In this document: positions 11,101 to 27,283 of the stretch, one piece after another
How positions within the stretch are numbered: the first letter of the stretch is position 1
How the letters are laid out: each line of letters opens with the position of its first letter
NCBI GenBank assembly: GCA_950106755.1
Contig: OX467086.1
Coordinates: 18,804,001-18,868,000, forward strand
Direction of reading: 5' to 3'
From: Climacium dendroides
Taxonomy: Eukaryota > Streptophyta > Bryopsida > Hypnales > Climaciaceae
Length of the DNA stretch: 64,000 bases
Notes under the pieces: generated by a model
What the model was told of the DNA's origin: nothing
The model's database searches: none
The model's input: only the letters and a program-made list of their open reading frames with translations
Translations under genes and position numbers: made by a program

Positions 11101-12239
11101 AGTATCCGGATTCTTCAAGAACTACAAGTTGAAGATCAAGGATGAGTGGACTATCATAAATTGCTTACATTTGGCAAATCCCATGAACCCATCCAAATTT
11201 GTAAGTAGTAATTTCAATCTTTCACTTTTTATTTTGATTCACTTGTTATTGCAGTTATTTTCATTTTAAGTGTACATTCTAATTTGATTTTGATTTTGAT
11301 TTGCAGACTTTGAAGTTCAAGGCTTTGCTATTGATTCGATCATAGCCTCTGCTATTACTAGGCAACCTCGAGAGCTTCAAATTTCTATTGATCCCTCAAT
11401 TCCTGAGGTTGATTTAACCACAGATGATGTCCTTTTCAACACTATTACGACAACAACTCAATCATGTAGAAAGGAAGATGGCAAGCCATGGAGGGGTGCT
11501 AAGGAAAAATCTGAGGTTCTCATGAAGCTTTTTGTTCATGGCTTAAGCCCTACAAATGGTATTGTGGCAGACATGACTGCCTCTACAGGTATTGTAATCT
11601 ACAACATTGAATCATTATTGTTGTATATTCTGATTTGATTTTTTTCTCTACCTTCCAATTTTGATGTTCTTATAATGTCAATATTGTGTCTTATACAGGT
11701 TCTTCCATCAGAGCAGCTCATTCATCTAATCGTCATATTCTAGCATTAGAAAGTGATGCCAAGCTTTTTGATGAGGTACTGAAGCCATTACAAACACCTA
11801 CTATCATCTCCAAGACTCTTGATTCTACTACCACGGGTGATGGTATGGAGATTGATGACGACTCTCCAATTGAAGATGTCGAATTACTTGACTTATGTGA
11901 GTAAGTTTTTTTTGTTTGTTTGTTTTTCAACAATTGCAATTCAAAATTCAATACTTTGAATTTTAATTTGTTATTACATACTCAAGCATATGGTTTGTTG
12001 TTTGCAGTTGGATGAGTCCATCACCAAGACAAACCTTGCCTTTTTTCCGACACTCTGGATTTTTTAGAAGTTCTTCTCTGAGTCCTCGTGGCCTACCTAT
12101 TTATGTTGAAGATTTAGCATTAGCTTATGCTAATGTTTCATCTGATTCGTCTTCGATCTCTCTATCACCTCATAGATCTTATGATCCTAGAGTATGTTCT
12201 TATTTTGAACTCAGTGCATCTGAGTCAGACGATATTTGA
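8150..12239 (+). pseudogene. ParB-like / DNA-methylase-like 8-exon gene (decayed)
   Basis: Eight exons with GT-AG borders can be placed: 8,150-8,748; 8,906-9,104; 9,286-9,701; 9,811-10,698; 10,853-11,200; 11,307-11,588; 11,699-11,900; 12,008-12,239. Exon 1 holds FMVWDGNHRLQAW, like the DG-H-R motif of ParB/sulfiredoxin-fold proteins. Exon 4 has a Lys-rich stretch (KKTKKTKSKK). Exon 5 has VDLIIVEYPDG and GAFILFYPD, positioned like methylase motif IV (normally DPPY) and the following strand. Exons 6-7 have IVADMTASTGSS...RHILALESD, positioned like motif I and its acidic residue. This order is that of beta-class N4/N6 DNA methylases. Breaks are stops at 8,513, 9,051 and 9,355 and shifts near 9,590 and 11,323. 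Both catalytic motifs are altered, so activity is doubtful even in an intact copy. Domain calls are by motif only. Confidence 0.6.
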
Positions 12240-13123
12240 GTTTGATTTCATACTTTTATATTTGATTTCTATTTACTTTATTCTATTTTGAATCTAACTA
12301 TGCATGATGTGGCAACAATTCCATTTGATGGCCTTAAACTTCACTCTTTGCTCAAATTGAATAATAAATTGCAAGTCTTGAATTACACTACACCATTGGA
12401 CTTTATAAAATTCTACATAATTCACTTTAATTTGGAATTAAATTAAACTATTAGCATTGGATTTGTTTAAAAAAAAATTTGATTAAGATAGTCCAAAAAT
12501 AGAGGCATTGACTAGAAAAATAATTGCTTAATTCATTCTAGGTTAATACATATACCTAGTATAATAAATGAATATTTTGTACATTTAAAATATTCAAAAT
12601 TCAAGATTTTCTGTTTTTATTTTAAATCATTTAAAAATAAATTTAAAAAAATAAATGGACCATTTTCATTCTTTAAATTTACATGAAGGCCAACAATTAA
12701 GACTTCATTTATCACTTAATCATAAACTCAAGACCATTTTATGATCTAATGCTTGTAATATTTTGCCTATCATCAAATTTATATTCAACATCTACAATCC
12801 ATGTTTATTGCCCCTTCTATTTTTACTTGATAAATGTGCCCTTTAAATAATGGTATTACAATGCATTGTATTTTTCTCATATATGTCTTGTAGTGAAATA
12901 TCCTAAACCACTATATAGACCTATTTTCAATATGTGTTACTTACAAAAATTTCCTATTTTATAATATTTCAATTTAATAAAATATATTGGTTCAATTTTG
13001 GGGGGACAAAATCAAATAGGAACAAATTCATTTGTTGTTTATTTGGACTATAGATCCTTGCATTTAAATCCACGGTCATAGGACCTGAATAGATTTAGGA
13101 ATTCTAAATGGATAAAAAAATGG
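12240..13123. other. Non-coding right end of the TIR element
   Basis: AT-rich with no coding frame. Parts of 12,540-12,960 match 49,905-50,330 in the second element copy, for example TAATGCTTGTAATATTT-like and ATCCTAAACCACTA words. It ends in the right inverted terminus. Confidence 0.6.
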
Positions 13124-13168
13124 AGGCTCATAGGCTCACGCTCACAAGCTCACAAACTAGCATCCCCG
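13124..13168 (-). repeat. Right terminal inverted repeat
   Basis: It reads CTCATAGGCTCACGCTCACA, then further TGTGAGC complements and CTAGCATCCCC. This is the inverse of the left terminus at 773-825. It is immediately followed by the duplicated GCAAAGAGA. Confidence 0.7.
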
Positions 13169-13860
13169 GCAAAGAGACTATTAATTTGGATTTAGTTTTT
13201 GAAGAAGGGGAGCAATCAAATACAATATCATCAATGGTAGACTCTATTATGACAACAATGCCAAATCCTGAGGCTTGAGGGTACATTGGTTCAAAGAAAA
13301 ATAAGCCAAAATAAGTTGCAGGGACAAGGGCTCCTAGAAGAAGAAGAGTTATAGAAGGAGGAGAGACAATTGCAACAACAAACACAGAAGAAGGTCAACA
13401 TCCATTTCCAATGTTTGATCCAAAGAAAGATCTTCAAGTTGGACAGTTTATTGCCTTTTCAATGGATGCTACTGAAGTAAGAGTAGGAGTGTTGTTTTAT
13501 ATGGCAAAAATGTTGGAGCTTGGTGAGTGAAAGCGAGCAACAAAGATGAAAGTTATATGGTATTGGCTAGTTCTGAAGGTGAGAGTAAGAGAAAGAAAAA
13601 GCTCAAGCAAAGACCGATACACAAATTGTATAGAAGCATTATGAGAGCCATCTCATGAAAAGTACAGGTGGGTGCAGAAAGAAGCAACTATATTCTCATA
13701 GAATGAAATATTGAAAAAAACAAGTAGTAGGTTTGTACAAAAGAACAATGTACTAGTGCATGGAGACATAACAGAGAAAGAAGTTAGCATTCCAGCACTA
13801 GCGAAACCTCAATTATTTGAGCACATTGCAATGCAATTGGAAGAATTGGACAATGAATGA
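13169..13860 (+). pseudogene. HTHEDIDQ-signature protein, 3' half (broken)
   Basis: The reading frame continues from the left half: KETINLDLVFEEGEQSN directly follows FADNS once one 9-bp copy is removed. The frame stays readable to a TGA at 13,858-13,860, interrupted by several stops, mostly TGA or TAG where Trp is plausible. A basic linker (GTRAPRRRR) precedes DLQVGQFIAFSMD and WVQKEATIFS, a C-terminal domain I associate with the same protein family. It ends FEHIAMQLEELDNE. Its value is mainly as proof of the insertion. Confidence 0.5.
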
Positions 13861-14440
13861 CTACAAAATTACATGGGTGCATACTAAATTTGAGTTTTAC
13901 ATTGAACAAGACTTCGGAGATTGGTAAATTTAGTGAAATAATTGTGTAGTAGGAGACCTTAGTTTAACGTAGTATTGTATGTGAAATACTAAAACTATTT
14001 GTAAATTCAATAAAGATTCTTTTTGTTGATTTTTAAATGTTGAATTCTATATTCAGATGCATGACCAAGGATATGAAATTTTGAATTATTTTTTAAGAAA
14101 GCTTTCTAATTTACACAATGAAGGGGCAAATCAAACTTGAAGAAAAAAACCATTTTCTAAAGAAAAATTAGTGTTTCCTTCTTCAATTTTGTATGCCCCC
14201 CTCAAAGGACAACTTTACACCCCCCCCTTATTGGCGATGAGGTTGATTTCGCTTGTAAAATTTGTAAATGAAATTTTATATGGCCAAGTGCAAAAATTTA
14301 CAAATTTTGTATTTTGTATAACAGGACTAAAGTCTCAAAATGATCATTTTGTCTAAATTTAACAAATATGGCCAAATTGGCATGATAATTTGTTTTGCAC
14401 TATCATGCTTTTAATATAATATAAATGTATAGAGCAAATT
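13861..14440. other. Non-coding, AT-rich
   Basis: No gene, RNA or clear repeat is visible. A pyrimidine-rich stretch with CCCCCC occurs near 14,220. Confidence 0.5.
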
Positions 14441-14799
14441 TCACACTACAAGAAAATGAATATTTTATGACTACAAAAAAAGACTACAGTGAATTACAAA
14501 ATAAAAAATGTGACTTACGCAAAAATCACTGTAGATGGTGAGGATATGATTAAGATGAGTCATGGCTGAATCATTCACTTTCAGTCATATGACTGGTAAG
14601 TCATATTTGTAGTCATATGGATTTGGAAGTATAATAAACCATTTTTAGATGTATTTTGCCAACATGGCGTATATGTTGACCACCTTTGGAGGCTTGACTT
14701 TCTCATGAGTTGTTCGGGAAAAAAAAACACCTACGTGGCATATGACTGTACCCATTCATATTTTGGCTGATGTGGAATGTGACTGTGGTAAGTCATATT

Positions 14800-15115
14800 T
14801 TGAAAGATATGCAATACGACTACAAAGAGTTATATTCTAAAGAATATGGAATATAACCGTGGTGAGTCATATTTTGAATCATATTTTAAGTAACATAGAG
14901 TATGACTGCAGTAAGTCATATTTCGAGTCATATTTTAAGTGATATAGAGTATAATTGTTGTGAGTCATATCTTAAGTGATATGGAGTATAACTGTTGTGA
15001 GTCATATTTTAAATGATATGGAGTATAATTGTTGTGAGTCATATTTTGGTTGATGCAGCATATGAATATCGAAAGTCATATTTTGGTTGATGAAGCATAT
15101 GACTATCGTGAGTCA
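14800..15115. repeat. CACTA left subterminal repeats
   Basis: About six imperfect units of 45-60 bp, each with GAGTCATATTTTAAGTGATA and GTATAA(T/C)TGTTGTGAGTC words. Inverted TATGACT motifs recur at 16,040-16,510. Confidence 0.75.
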
Positions 15116-15399
15116 TTTTTTTGTTCAAGTTAGTACTAAAAGATAGTAAGAAGTAAAAGTTAAGGTATAATAAGAGGCAACAAAAACTAAAACAAAAAAC
15201 CAATAAGAAGTAAGAATAAGACAAATGAAGATGCAATAAAAGATTAGCAACAACTATAAAGCAACAACAAATTAACAACTATGAAACAACAAACTAACAA
15301 CAAATAAGATATAAGAAGCAACAATAGATTAGTAACAACTAAGAAACAACAACTAAAACCTCAATAATTAAACAATAACAATTAAAACACAACAATACA

Positions 15400-15780
15400 A
15401 CAATTAGAACTTCAAAAAACAAAAGGAGGAAGAAGAAATAAGAGTTAGAAAGCAACAACACAACAACCAAAGCACAACAACACAACAATTAGTACTTCAA
15501 AAAACAAAAGGAAGAAGAAACAAGAGTTAGAAAGCAACAACAACACAACAATACAACAATTAGTACTTCAAAAAACAAAAAAAGGAAGAAGAAACAAGAG
15601 TTAAAAAGCAACAATACAACAACCAAAGCACAACAACACAACAATTAAAACTTCAAAAAATAAGAGAAGGAAGAAGAAACAAGAGTTAAAAAGCAACAAC
15701 TAAACAACAACAACTAAAACATAACAACACAACAATTAGAACTTCAAAAAACAAAAAGAGAAAGAAGAAACAAGAGTTGA
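15400..15780. repeat. A-rich ~70-100-bp minisatellite inside the CACTA element
   Basis: Units contain ACTTCAAAAAACAAAAGG, GAAGAAACAAGAGTTA and AAGCAACAACACAACAA. The anchor ACTTCAAAAAA recurs near 15,411, 15,496, 15,566, 15,650 and 15,744. Confidence 0.75.
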
Positions 15781-15799
15781 AAAACAAATAGATGAAGCA

Positions 15800-15925
15800 C
15801 ATGAAGTGGCGGCTAGGATTTCAAAACCCTAAAAAATAGCAGCTAGGGTTTTAAAACCCTAAAAAATGGCGGCTAGGATTTCAAGATCCTCAAAAAACAA
15901 TGGCTAAGATTTTACAATTTTAGGT
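15800..15925. repeat. ~32-bp tandem repeat
   Basis: Three to four units of GGCGGCTAGGATTTCAAAA with CCCTAAAAAAT between them, partly degenerate. Confidence 0.7.
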
Positions 15926-16530
15926 TGCCCAAATTTTTAGGGGGATAACCGGAAAAAAACTTAAAAAAAAACGTGATAAAATGTCCATGTCATGTAGATC
16001 ACCTCTTCTATAGATGGCCCAAAGATGGAAAAAATTTACTATAGAAAAACATGACTACAAAATATGATTGCAAAATATGACTAATTAGAAAATATGACTA
16101 ATTAGAAAATATGACTCTATATTATGACTAAAGCAAAAATATAACTTGATATTCTTTAAACATGAAAATTGACCGCATTTTACTTGGGTTGCCCAAAAAA
16201 ATTGATTATTGTACAAATGTGACTGCAAAATATGACTAGAGGAAAATATGATTGCCAAATATGACTAGGCATTCCCCAAGTATGTTCCCTAAGAAGTATT
16301 TTTCCGTTCCCCAAGCATGTCACTATGGTTCCCTAAGAAGTATTTTGCCATTCCCCATGCATGTATACTATACACCCATGAAGTACAAAGGCAAAATATG
16401 ACTAGCAGTCATATTTGCAGTCATGTTTTTTCCAAATGTTTTGAAATCCAAAAATATAACTGCGAGCAGTCGCTAGTCATCCTTAGTCATATTCTTGCAG
16501 TCATAAAACATTCAAATCCTAGTAGTGTCA

Positions 16531-17643
16531 AAATTTTAATACATACAATATTTGACATGATTTTTTCTCACATTTTATTCAAAAATTCATGATTACTTAA
16601 AATTTTCACAAAGGAGTATGAATTTTTTATTACTTATAAAAAATATGTGATTACATCTCTCAAAAATAAATGTAAAATCTTATTAACAAATAGTTGTAAA
16701 ATGGGAGCATAAAGAAAAAAGGATTTTGAAATTCATCATCATAATAATCATGACCACCTTTTTGTTAAATTTGGTAGCTAGTAAGGTGGTACTTCTAGAA
16801 ATCCCAAATTCTAATTCTACATCAAATCATAAATTAATACCTATAATATATTTGCCAAACCATTTGTAATGTACATTGAGGATACTTCCATTCTTGTAAG
16901 CTAGGTACTTTTTCCAAATATTTTAACCCTTTTATTACATTACATTGATGATGCTCTCCCTTGCACGAAGATGATTCAAAATCACCATACTTGTGTTAGG
17001 GGCTTCTAAAATTGAATTTTTGAGTAAGAAATTAAAAAAAAAATTGACCTTCTTTTGAGAATAAGCAAGCATGTCACTAAAATACAATTTCAAAATGTAA
17101 AGGATTTTTAAAAACCACCACCCATTAGTGTACAATTGTGTTCAATCTTTCTTTAGTTGTCAATAGATCATCTAATGGTGAAATTTACTTTTAGAAATGC
17201 TAACTTTGAACTAAAATCTTGTCTTTTTATCATAAAAAATTTCATCCATTTTGAATAATATTCCACCCCATTTCATATAGTGCAACTTAGGCTATAAGAT
17301 ATATATACTCAAAATGGCCCTCAATCCAAATGTGACCCTACTATGAAGTCCAATCGCACCTTCTTCGCATTCTAATATAGTACAATTGTAAAGAATTGAC
17401 ATTATGACAACTTCAAGAGTTGAAAGGGTTTGAAATTATATTGAATAGTCACTATAATATATCTTCAAGAACCCCCCAATGTGGTTAAGATACATGGACA
17501 AAGTTTCCTTCATTATTTTACAATTTGAAGGGGAGCTTTTGGATTACCATTGCAACTTTGCAAGGAGTTAAAGAACTACAATAAAATCCAACGACAAAGA
17601 AGTTCTATAACAATGGGAAGTTATATAGTTTTGCTTTGACTAG
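16531..17643. other. Non-coding, AT-rich
   Basis: No coding frame with conserved features and no clear repeat. Confidence 0.5.
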
Positions 17644-17645
17644 TA

Positions 17646-17955
17646 TAGTAGAACTCCTCTAAATACACCTTTCATAAGTCAATAAACCTCCGTAAAACAT
17701 TAGGTTAGAGTAGTCCTGGCTTCTAGAAAAAAAATAAGTGGTTGCACTAAGCAAGCCAAGCAATGAGTGGTGGACCTCACCTAATAATAAAAAAGGAAAG
17801 ATATTCTTGTGAACAAGCTTCATGACTTGGAAGATGTGGTACATATACCACAAGGGCAACTTCCTATGTAGTGCGGACCCTCTCTAATGCCTTGAACCTC
17901 TCTAAACTAATTCTATTATGTAGTCCATACTGGTTGAGTTAGAGGAGTTCTATTG
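17646..17955. mobile_element. Candidate pogo/mariner-like MITE
   Basis: The left end TAGTAGAACTCCTCTAA and the right end TTAGAGGAGTTCTATTG are inverted copies of each other with two mismatches, bounded by TA on both sides. The termini resemble those of pogo-like MITEs such as Emigrant. The ~310-bp interior has no coding frame. Confidence 0.45.
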
Positions 17956-17957
17956 TA

Positions 17958-18540
17958 TCTAAGGTAAAATAGCCCATTGTGTCAGAATTTGGAGTTTGAC
18001 CTCACACTATTGTTGAAAATTTTCAATTTTTTTTCAATTAAAGACAAGTGTGAGAAACAGCAAGTGCAATTGAAATTATATATTTTTTTGACATAGTATG
18101 AATTTGTTAGGAATTTTTGAAGTGTTCAGTGCACCATGACCCAAAAGGGTCTATAGACTATCCCATAACCAACAAAATCTGAATCCATAATGCTCATCTT
18201 ACCACCTAATGTATTCACAATATTTTCTATCATGGAAGGCCTAAAAAGTCAATTTTTACAATGAATTTCACATTGAAAAGTTAGAAGTTCCTAATGAGGT
18301 CATTGTTCACTCCATTACTGTCATGTAAGACATGCATTGTGGCCCAAATCTCACATATTGAAAAACCCCACAATGGGGTCATTTCCTAAGTGACCACTAT
18401 GGGTCATTTGACCGCAATGGACTGTTTTACCTTGTAATAATGTGTCTTTTTTACCAAAAAATGAGTTGACTGATTTACATACAAACATGTGAAAATTCTC
18501 TAATTTGTTATTCTATTGCAACCAAATTTCTGAAAAATTG
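17958..18540. other. Non-coding, AT-rich
   Basis: Nothing recognised before the GC shift that marks the start of the kinase gene. Confidence 0.5.
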
Positions 18541-18887
18541 TGAACCCAAAATGCCTTATTCCAAAATTTGCTCGAGTTGGGCTTCCGAGCAACCAGTCAA
18601 GCACCAGTGCCAGAGAACTAAAAGCTCGTGCGCCATACTATTACGACTCGCTCCCAGATTCTTGCAGCTCCGGAATCTCTCACTCATTCTTGTCAAGTGG
18701 ATCCAGCCACAGATACAGCTGAACCGAAGAGATCGAAGAACCCACCTGCAAGTTTTCTTCCGATCGAGTAACACTTGGATCTCACTCGCCTTCCATTGAG
18801 CTTCCAAATTTTGCAAACTCTGTTGTTTTGCTGTCAAGAATCTGCAACTTTCGACAGGAGGGAGAGAAGTCTCGAGCTTGTGCGACC
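18541..18887 (+). promoter_or_regulatory. GC-richer 5' leader/promoter region of the ITPK gene
   Basis: Base composition rises abruptly relative to the AT-rich upstream DNA and stays high into exon 1, as in transcribed leaders. No certain TATA box is seen and no transcription start can be assigned. Confidence 0.35.
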
Positions 18888-24298
<5,411 letters not shown>

Positions 24299-24860
24299 AA
24301 TGCAACGAAGTTCTTGCCTTTTTTGGTCTTGTTTCCGATTTTTCTTTCTATGGTTTTTTCGCCTGTACACCAGTAGCATGTTTAGTTTTGTACAGGTACA
24401 AACGCATCGTCAGTTCAAATGAATGATTCTTTTTCTACTCTTTGATTGGGTGCTCTCTTGGGTCATGATGCAACTCTCATTCAACAAGTCTTATTCAATC
24501 TTTCAATGGCATGTGTTTACTCTTTTTGTGAATCTTCTGCCATGTGTTGCATAAGGTACCTTCATCCAATTGTAATCCTTACCCCAAGTGATCATTACAG
24601 ATTCTTGCTCAACCCTGAAACGACGAGCCTGTCACCGTGGAAATCATCTGTTTGGGGACCGTGTGAATTGGTGGCTTGAAAAAATGAGAAAAGCACTCAT
24701 TGGGAGACAAGCTATTGTAGAAGACGTTCCCCTTTCTCACAAAATTTGGAAGATGAATAGTTGCACTTTTGTCCTACATGGGGAGATTCTTTGTCATTCA
24801 TCAACTAGAAAATGTCCTGAGCATTGTTTAAGGGTTAAATGTTTATGCTTTGAACTTGAG
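24299..24860 (+). other. 3' region of the ITPK gene, nothing else seen
   Basis: T-rich sequence after the TAG at 24,296-24,298 is consistent with a 3' UTR. No certain polyadenylation signal is assigned. Short open frames here lack conserved features. Confidence 0.4.
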
Positions 24861-24863
24861 AGA

Positions 24864-25040
24864 TTAGAATTGATTCTAGATATGCAAGGCAACCCATTCT
24901 TAATCAACGACCCATTTTGGCACTGGAGGGTGGTGTAATTTTGTACAGGAGGTGATTAACATTAGAGTTGATTCTGGATATGTGAGGCAACCCATTCTTA
25001 AATCAATGACCCATTTTGGCACCAGAGGGTAGCATAGTTG
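24864..25040. repeat. 98-bp direct duplication
   Basis: TTAGAATTGATTCTAGATAT at 24,864 recurs as TTAGAGTTGATTCTGGATAT at 24,962. It is followed in both copies by AGGCAACCCATTCTTAA and GACCCATTTTGGCAC. Confidence 0.8.
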
Positions 25041-25162
25041 TGGCACATTATGATTGATTACAAGACTCTCAATATTGCAATCAAACTTTGGTAAAAAAAA
25101 TAGGAAGGTCTATATGACAAGTATGGGTGGAATAGAATCTTGAGCTAAAAAGTTCATCGTAA

Positions 25163-25545
25163 TTATGTTTTGAGAAATAAATATCTAAAAAATCATTCAA
25201 ATTTTATGAACTCTATTTTTGTACATAAGAAAATTTTCCCACTATTGAAACCTACTTTGCAAATACTTGTATCTGCTTGAGTGGTCAAAATGGATTGCCT
25301 CCCTCACGTCTGTAATAAATACTTTGAAGGTTTGGAGGTTATGTTTTGAGAAATAAATATCTAAAAAATCATGGAAATTTTATGAACTCTATTTTTGTAC
25401 ATGAGAAAATTTTCACACTATTGAAACCTACTTTGCAAATATGTGTATGTGCTTGAAAGGTCAAAAATACGTATATCTGCTTGAGTGGTCAAAAATGGAT
25501 TGCCTCCCTTACATCTATAATAAATACTTTGAAGGTTTGGAAGTT
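25163..25545. repeat. 176-bp direct tandem duplication
   Basis: TTATGTTTTGAGAAATAAAT starts at 25,163 and again at 25,339. The copies continue in parallel through GAACTCTATTTTTGTACAT, TGAAACCTACTTTGCAAATA and GGATTGCCTCCCT to AATACTTTGAAGGTTTGG. The second copy has an extra ~25 bp in its middle. Confidence 0.88.
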
Positions 25546-25559
25546 TGGATCTTTATTTG

Positions 25560-26432
25560 TACAAGTACCCTCTAAGAAGTCTTGCATCTCCAATGTGAAG
25601 TTGTTCAAAATTTTCCTTCTTAATTCTAAGAATATCCTATCAGAACTATCCTATTAAATTTATGCAATCTTGATCAAAGTACAAACTTTCACTTTCAAAA
25701 AAACAAAAATTCCATTTTTGATTTTTTTTTAATTTATGTGTTTTTCATTGTTTTACATAATAATTGATTGAAAAATATTGGTGATGAATTTTTAAAATTT
25801 TATTGTGGAAATATTTTGAAAAAGTCAATGTGCACATCTCACTTTTAGGAAAAATTCACATTACCTAGGAAAAATTTTATACTATAGAAAATTTAATGTC
25901 AAGGTGTTACTAATCAAGTTCTTTAAATTCTAATTAGGTTTGGCAAACCATCTCAAAGGCATAGAAATAGTTATAATACAAGGGTCAATTAGTAATACAT
26001 TCTTGAAATTGTGGGTCAATTAGTAATTCATTTAGAAATATCTATTTAATAAAATTTGGAAAAGCAACACCTTGACATTGAATTCTTTGTAGTGTAAAAA
26101 TTTTCATAGGTAATGTGGATTTTTCCTAAAAGTGAGAAGTGCACGTTGATGTTTTTAAAATGTTTCCACAATAAAAAAAATTTAGAATTCATCACCAATA
26201 TTTTTCAATAAATTATTATGTAACACAATAAAAAACACAAAATTCTTTTTACCGAAAATGGAATTTTCATTTTTTGTTTTTCGATATTGGAATTTGGTAT
26301 GTATATCAAGATTGCATAAAACAATACATTTAATAGGATAGTTTTGATAGGATATTCTTAAAATGGAGTTCAAAAAGAAAAGTTTGAAAGGCTTCATAGT
26401 GGGGTTGCAAGACTTCTTGGAGGGTACTTGTA
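25560..26432. repeat. 870-bp foldback with ~350-bp arms
   Basis: The left arm (25,560 to about 25,908) and right arm (about 26,066 to 26,432) are inverted copies. Examples are TACAAGTACCCTC(T/C)AAGAA, TTGCAATCTTGAT-like words and GTCAAGGTGTT, pairing from the outer ends to the loop with substitutions and small gaps. The ~155-bp loop has no gene. A transcript would form a long imperfect hairpin. It may be a foldback transposon, but I see no target duplication. Confidence 0.82.
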
Positions 26433-27283
26433 TAAAATGCAAAAGTATACTCGTGTATATGTAGGATGAGTTGGAATTGTCTTTCAGTTATCCAAACAGA
26501 AATGAGGCTGTCTAATAGCAGCAACCATGCTTTGATGAATATTTAGATGCTATCAGATGTACATTCCTGAAATTGTCACGAAATGCCTACTTATGGGTAC
26601 AGCAGATGAAATATGAAGTGCACTTCAAACGTTGTTTCATTGCTTCATTTCTTCAGTCATCTTATATCCCCAAGACAAAGACTCTCAAACATGCATTTGA
26701 GTCATCGTTGATTCTTTGTCAGCTCCTTCAATTGAAAATTAACCCTAGGTCAAAACTTGCCAAACTGATGTCTGTTCAATAGACTTCAGAATTTGCACTT
26801 CCAGCTGTGATTCTGTAACGTGTGTCCAAATCCAGCCCCAAGCAATTCTAAGCCCCAGAATCTTTTCTCAAAGAATTAGCCTCCTAATAGAGATTTCGAT
26901 TTGCATTTTCCCAAATTGTCTCCATTCTCAGAGCTGAAAGCCTGGAATGTACTTCAACAGTGTGACTCCCGTCGTCCTTCGCATAAGATTAAGTCTCAAT
27001 TATCTTTGATGATGTTTACAGTTTCAAAATCCAAAATGGGTATAAAGTCAAAGTGCCCTTGTGACATTCACCTGCAGGTCTTGTGCGCTCAAAACGCCAC
27101 CAAGCCAGTTTCAAAGCCAGAGTTGAAGTTTCAAAGCGGTCTTCAGACGAGAGGGTAGCTGAATCAAATAAAGAGAAAAAGCAATTTATCTTACAAAAAA
27201 TCAGTTGCAATGACTTGCAAGGTCACGCACTGAAGGTATGTGCTCAAGTACACAACAAAAGGTGTTACAGTCTGCTCGCTTCT
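26433..27283. other. Non-coding between the foldback and the F-box gene
   Basis: No conserved frame. The part nearest the F-box gene is its presumed 3' flank. Confidence 0.45.

Larger units (their letters stand above)
773..13168. mobile_element. 12.4-kb TIR transposon carrying a ParB/methylase-like gene
   Basis: The left terminus (773-825) holds GCTAG, then three TGTGAGC-type units, then GAGCCTATGAG. The right terminus (about 13,124-13,168) holds the same series inverted. Further in, both ends share TATGACC or CATGACC followed by GTGGATTTAAA, in inverted orientation. The element is flanked by the duplication GCAAAGAGA. Contents are a left non-coding end (826-1,446), a nested Ty3/gypsy relic (about 1,446-8,100), the ParB/methylase pseudogene (8,150-12,239) and a right non-coding end. 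No MURA-type transposase is visible, so Mutator membership is inferred only from the 9-bp duplication and the TIRs. A partial second copy lies at 43.1-50.3 kb. Confidence 0.7.
14444..16527. mobile_element. Non-autonomous CACTA (En/Spm-type) element
   Basis: It begins CACTACAAGAAAATGAATA and ends with the inverted version (TATTTTATGACT-like, then CTAGTAGTG). It is flanked by the 3-bp duplication TCA at 14,441-14,443 and 16,528-16,530. Both subterminal regions are packed with TATGACT(A/G)CA-type motifs in opposite orientations, as CACTA transposase binding regions are. The interior is made of tandem repeats with no transposase. Confidence 0.88.

Noticed and set aside
14800..15780. Regularly repeated units that might suggest a CRISPR array
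   Set aside because: Units are contiguous and degenerate without unique spacers, and lie inside a CACTA transposon of a plant.
26573..26782. 69-codon plus-strand frame
   Set aside because: No conserved features, AT-rich surroundings and no neighbouring exons; consistent with chance.
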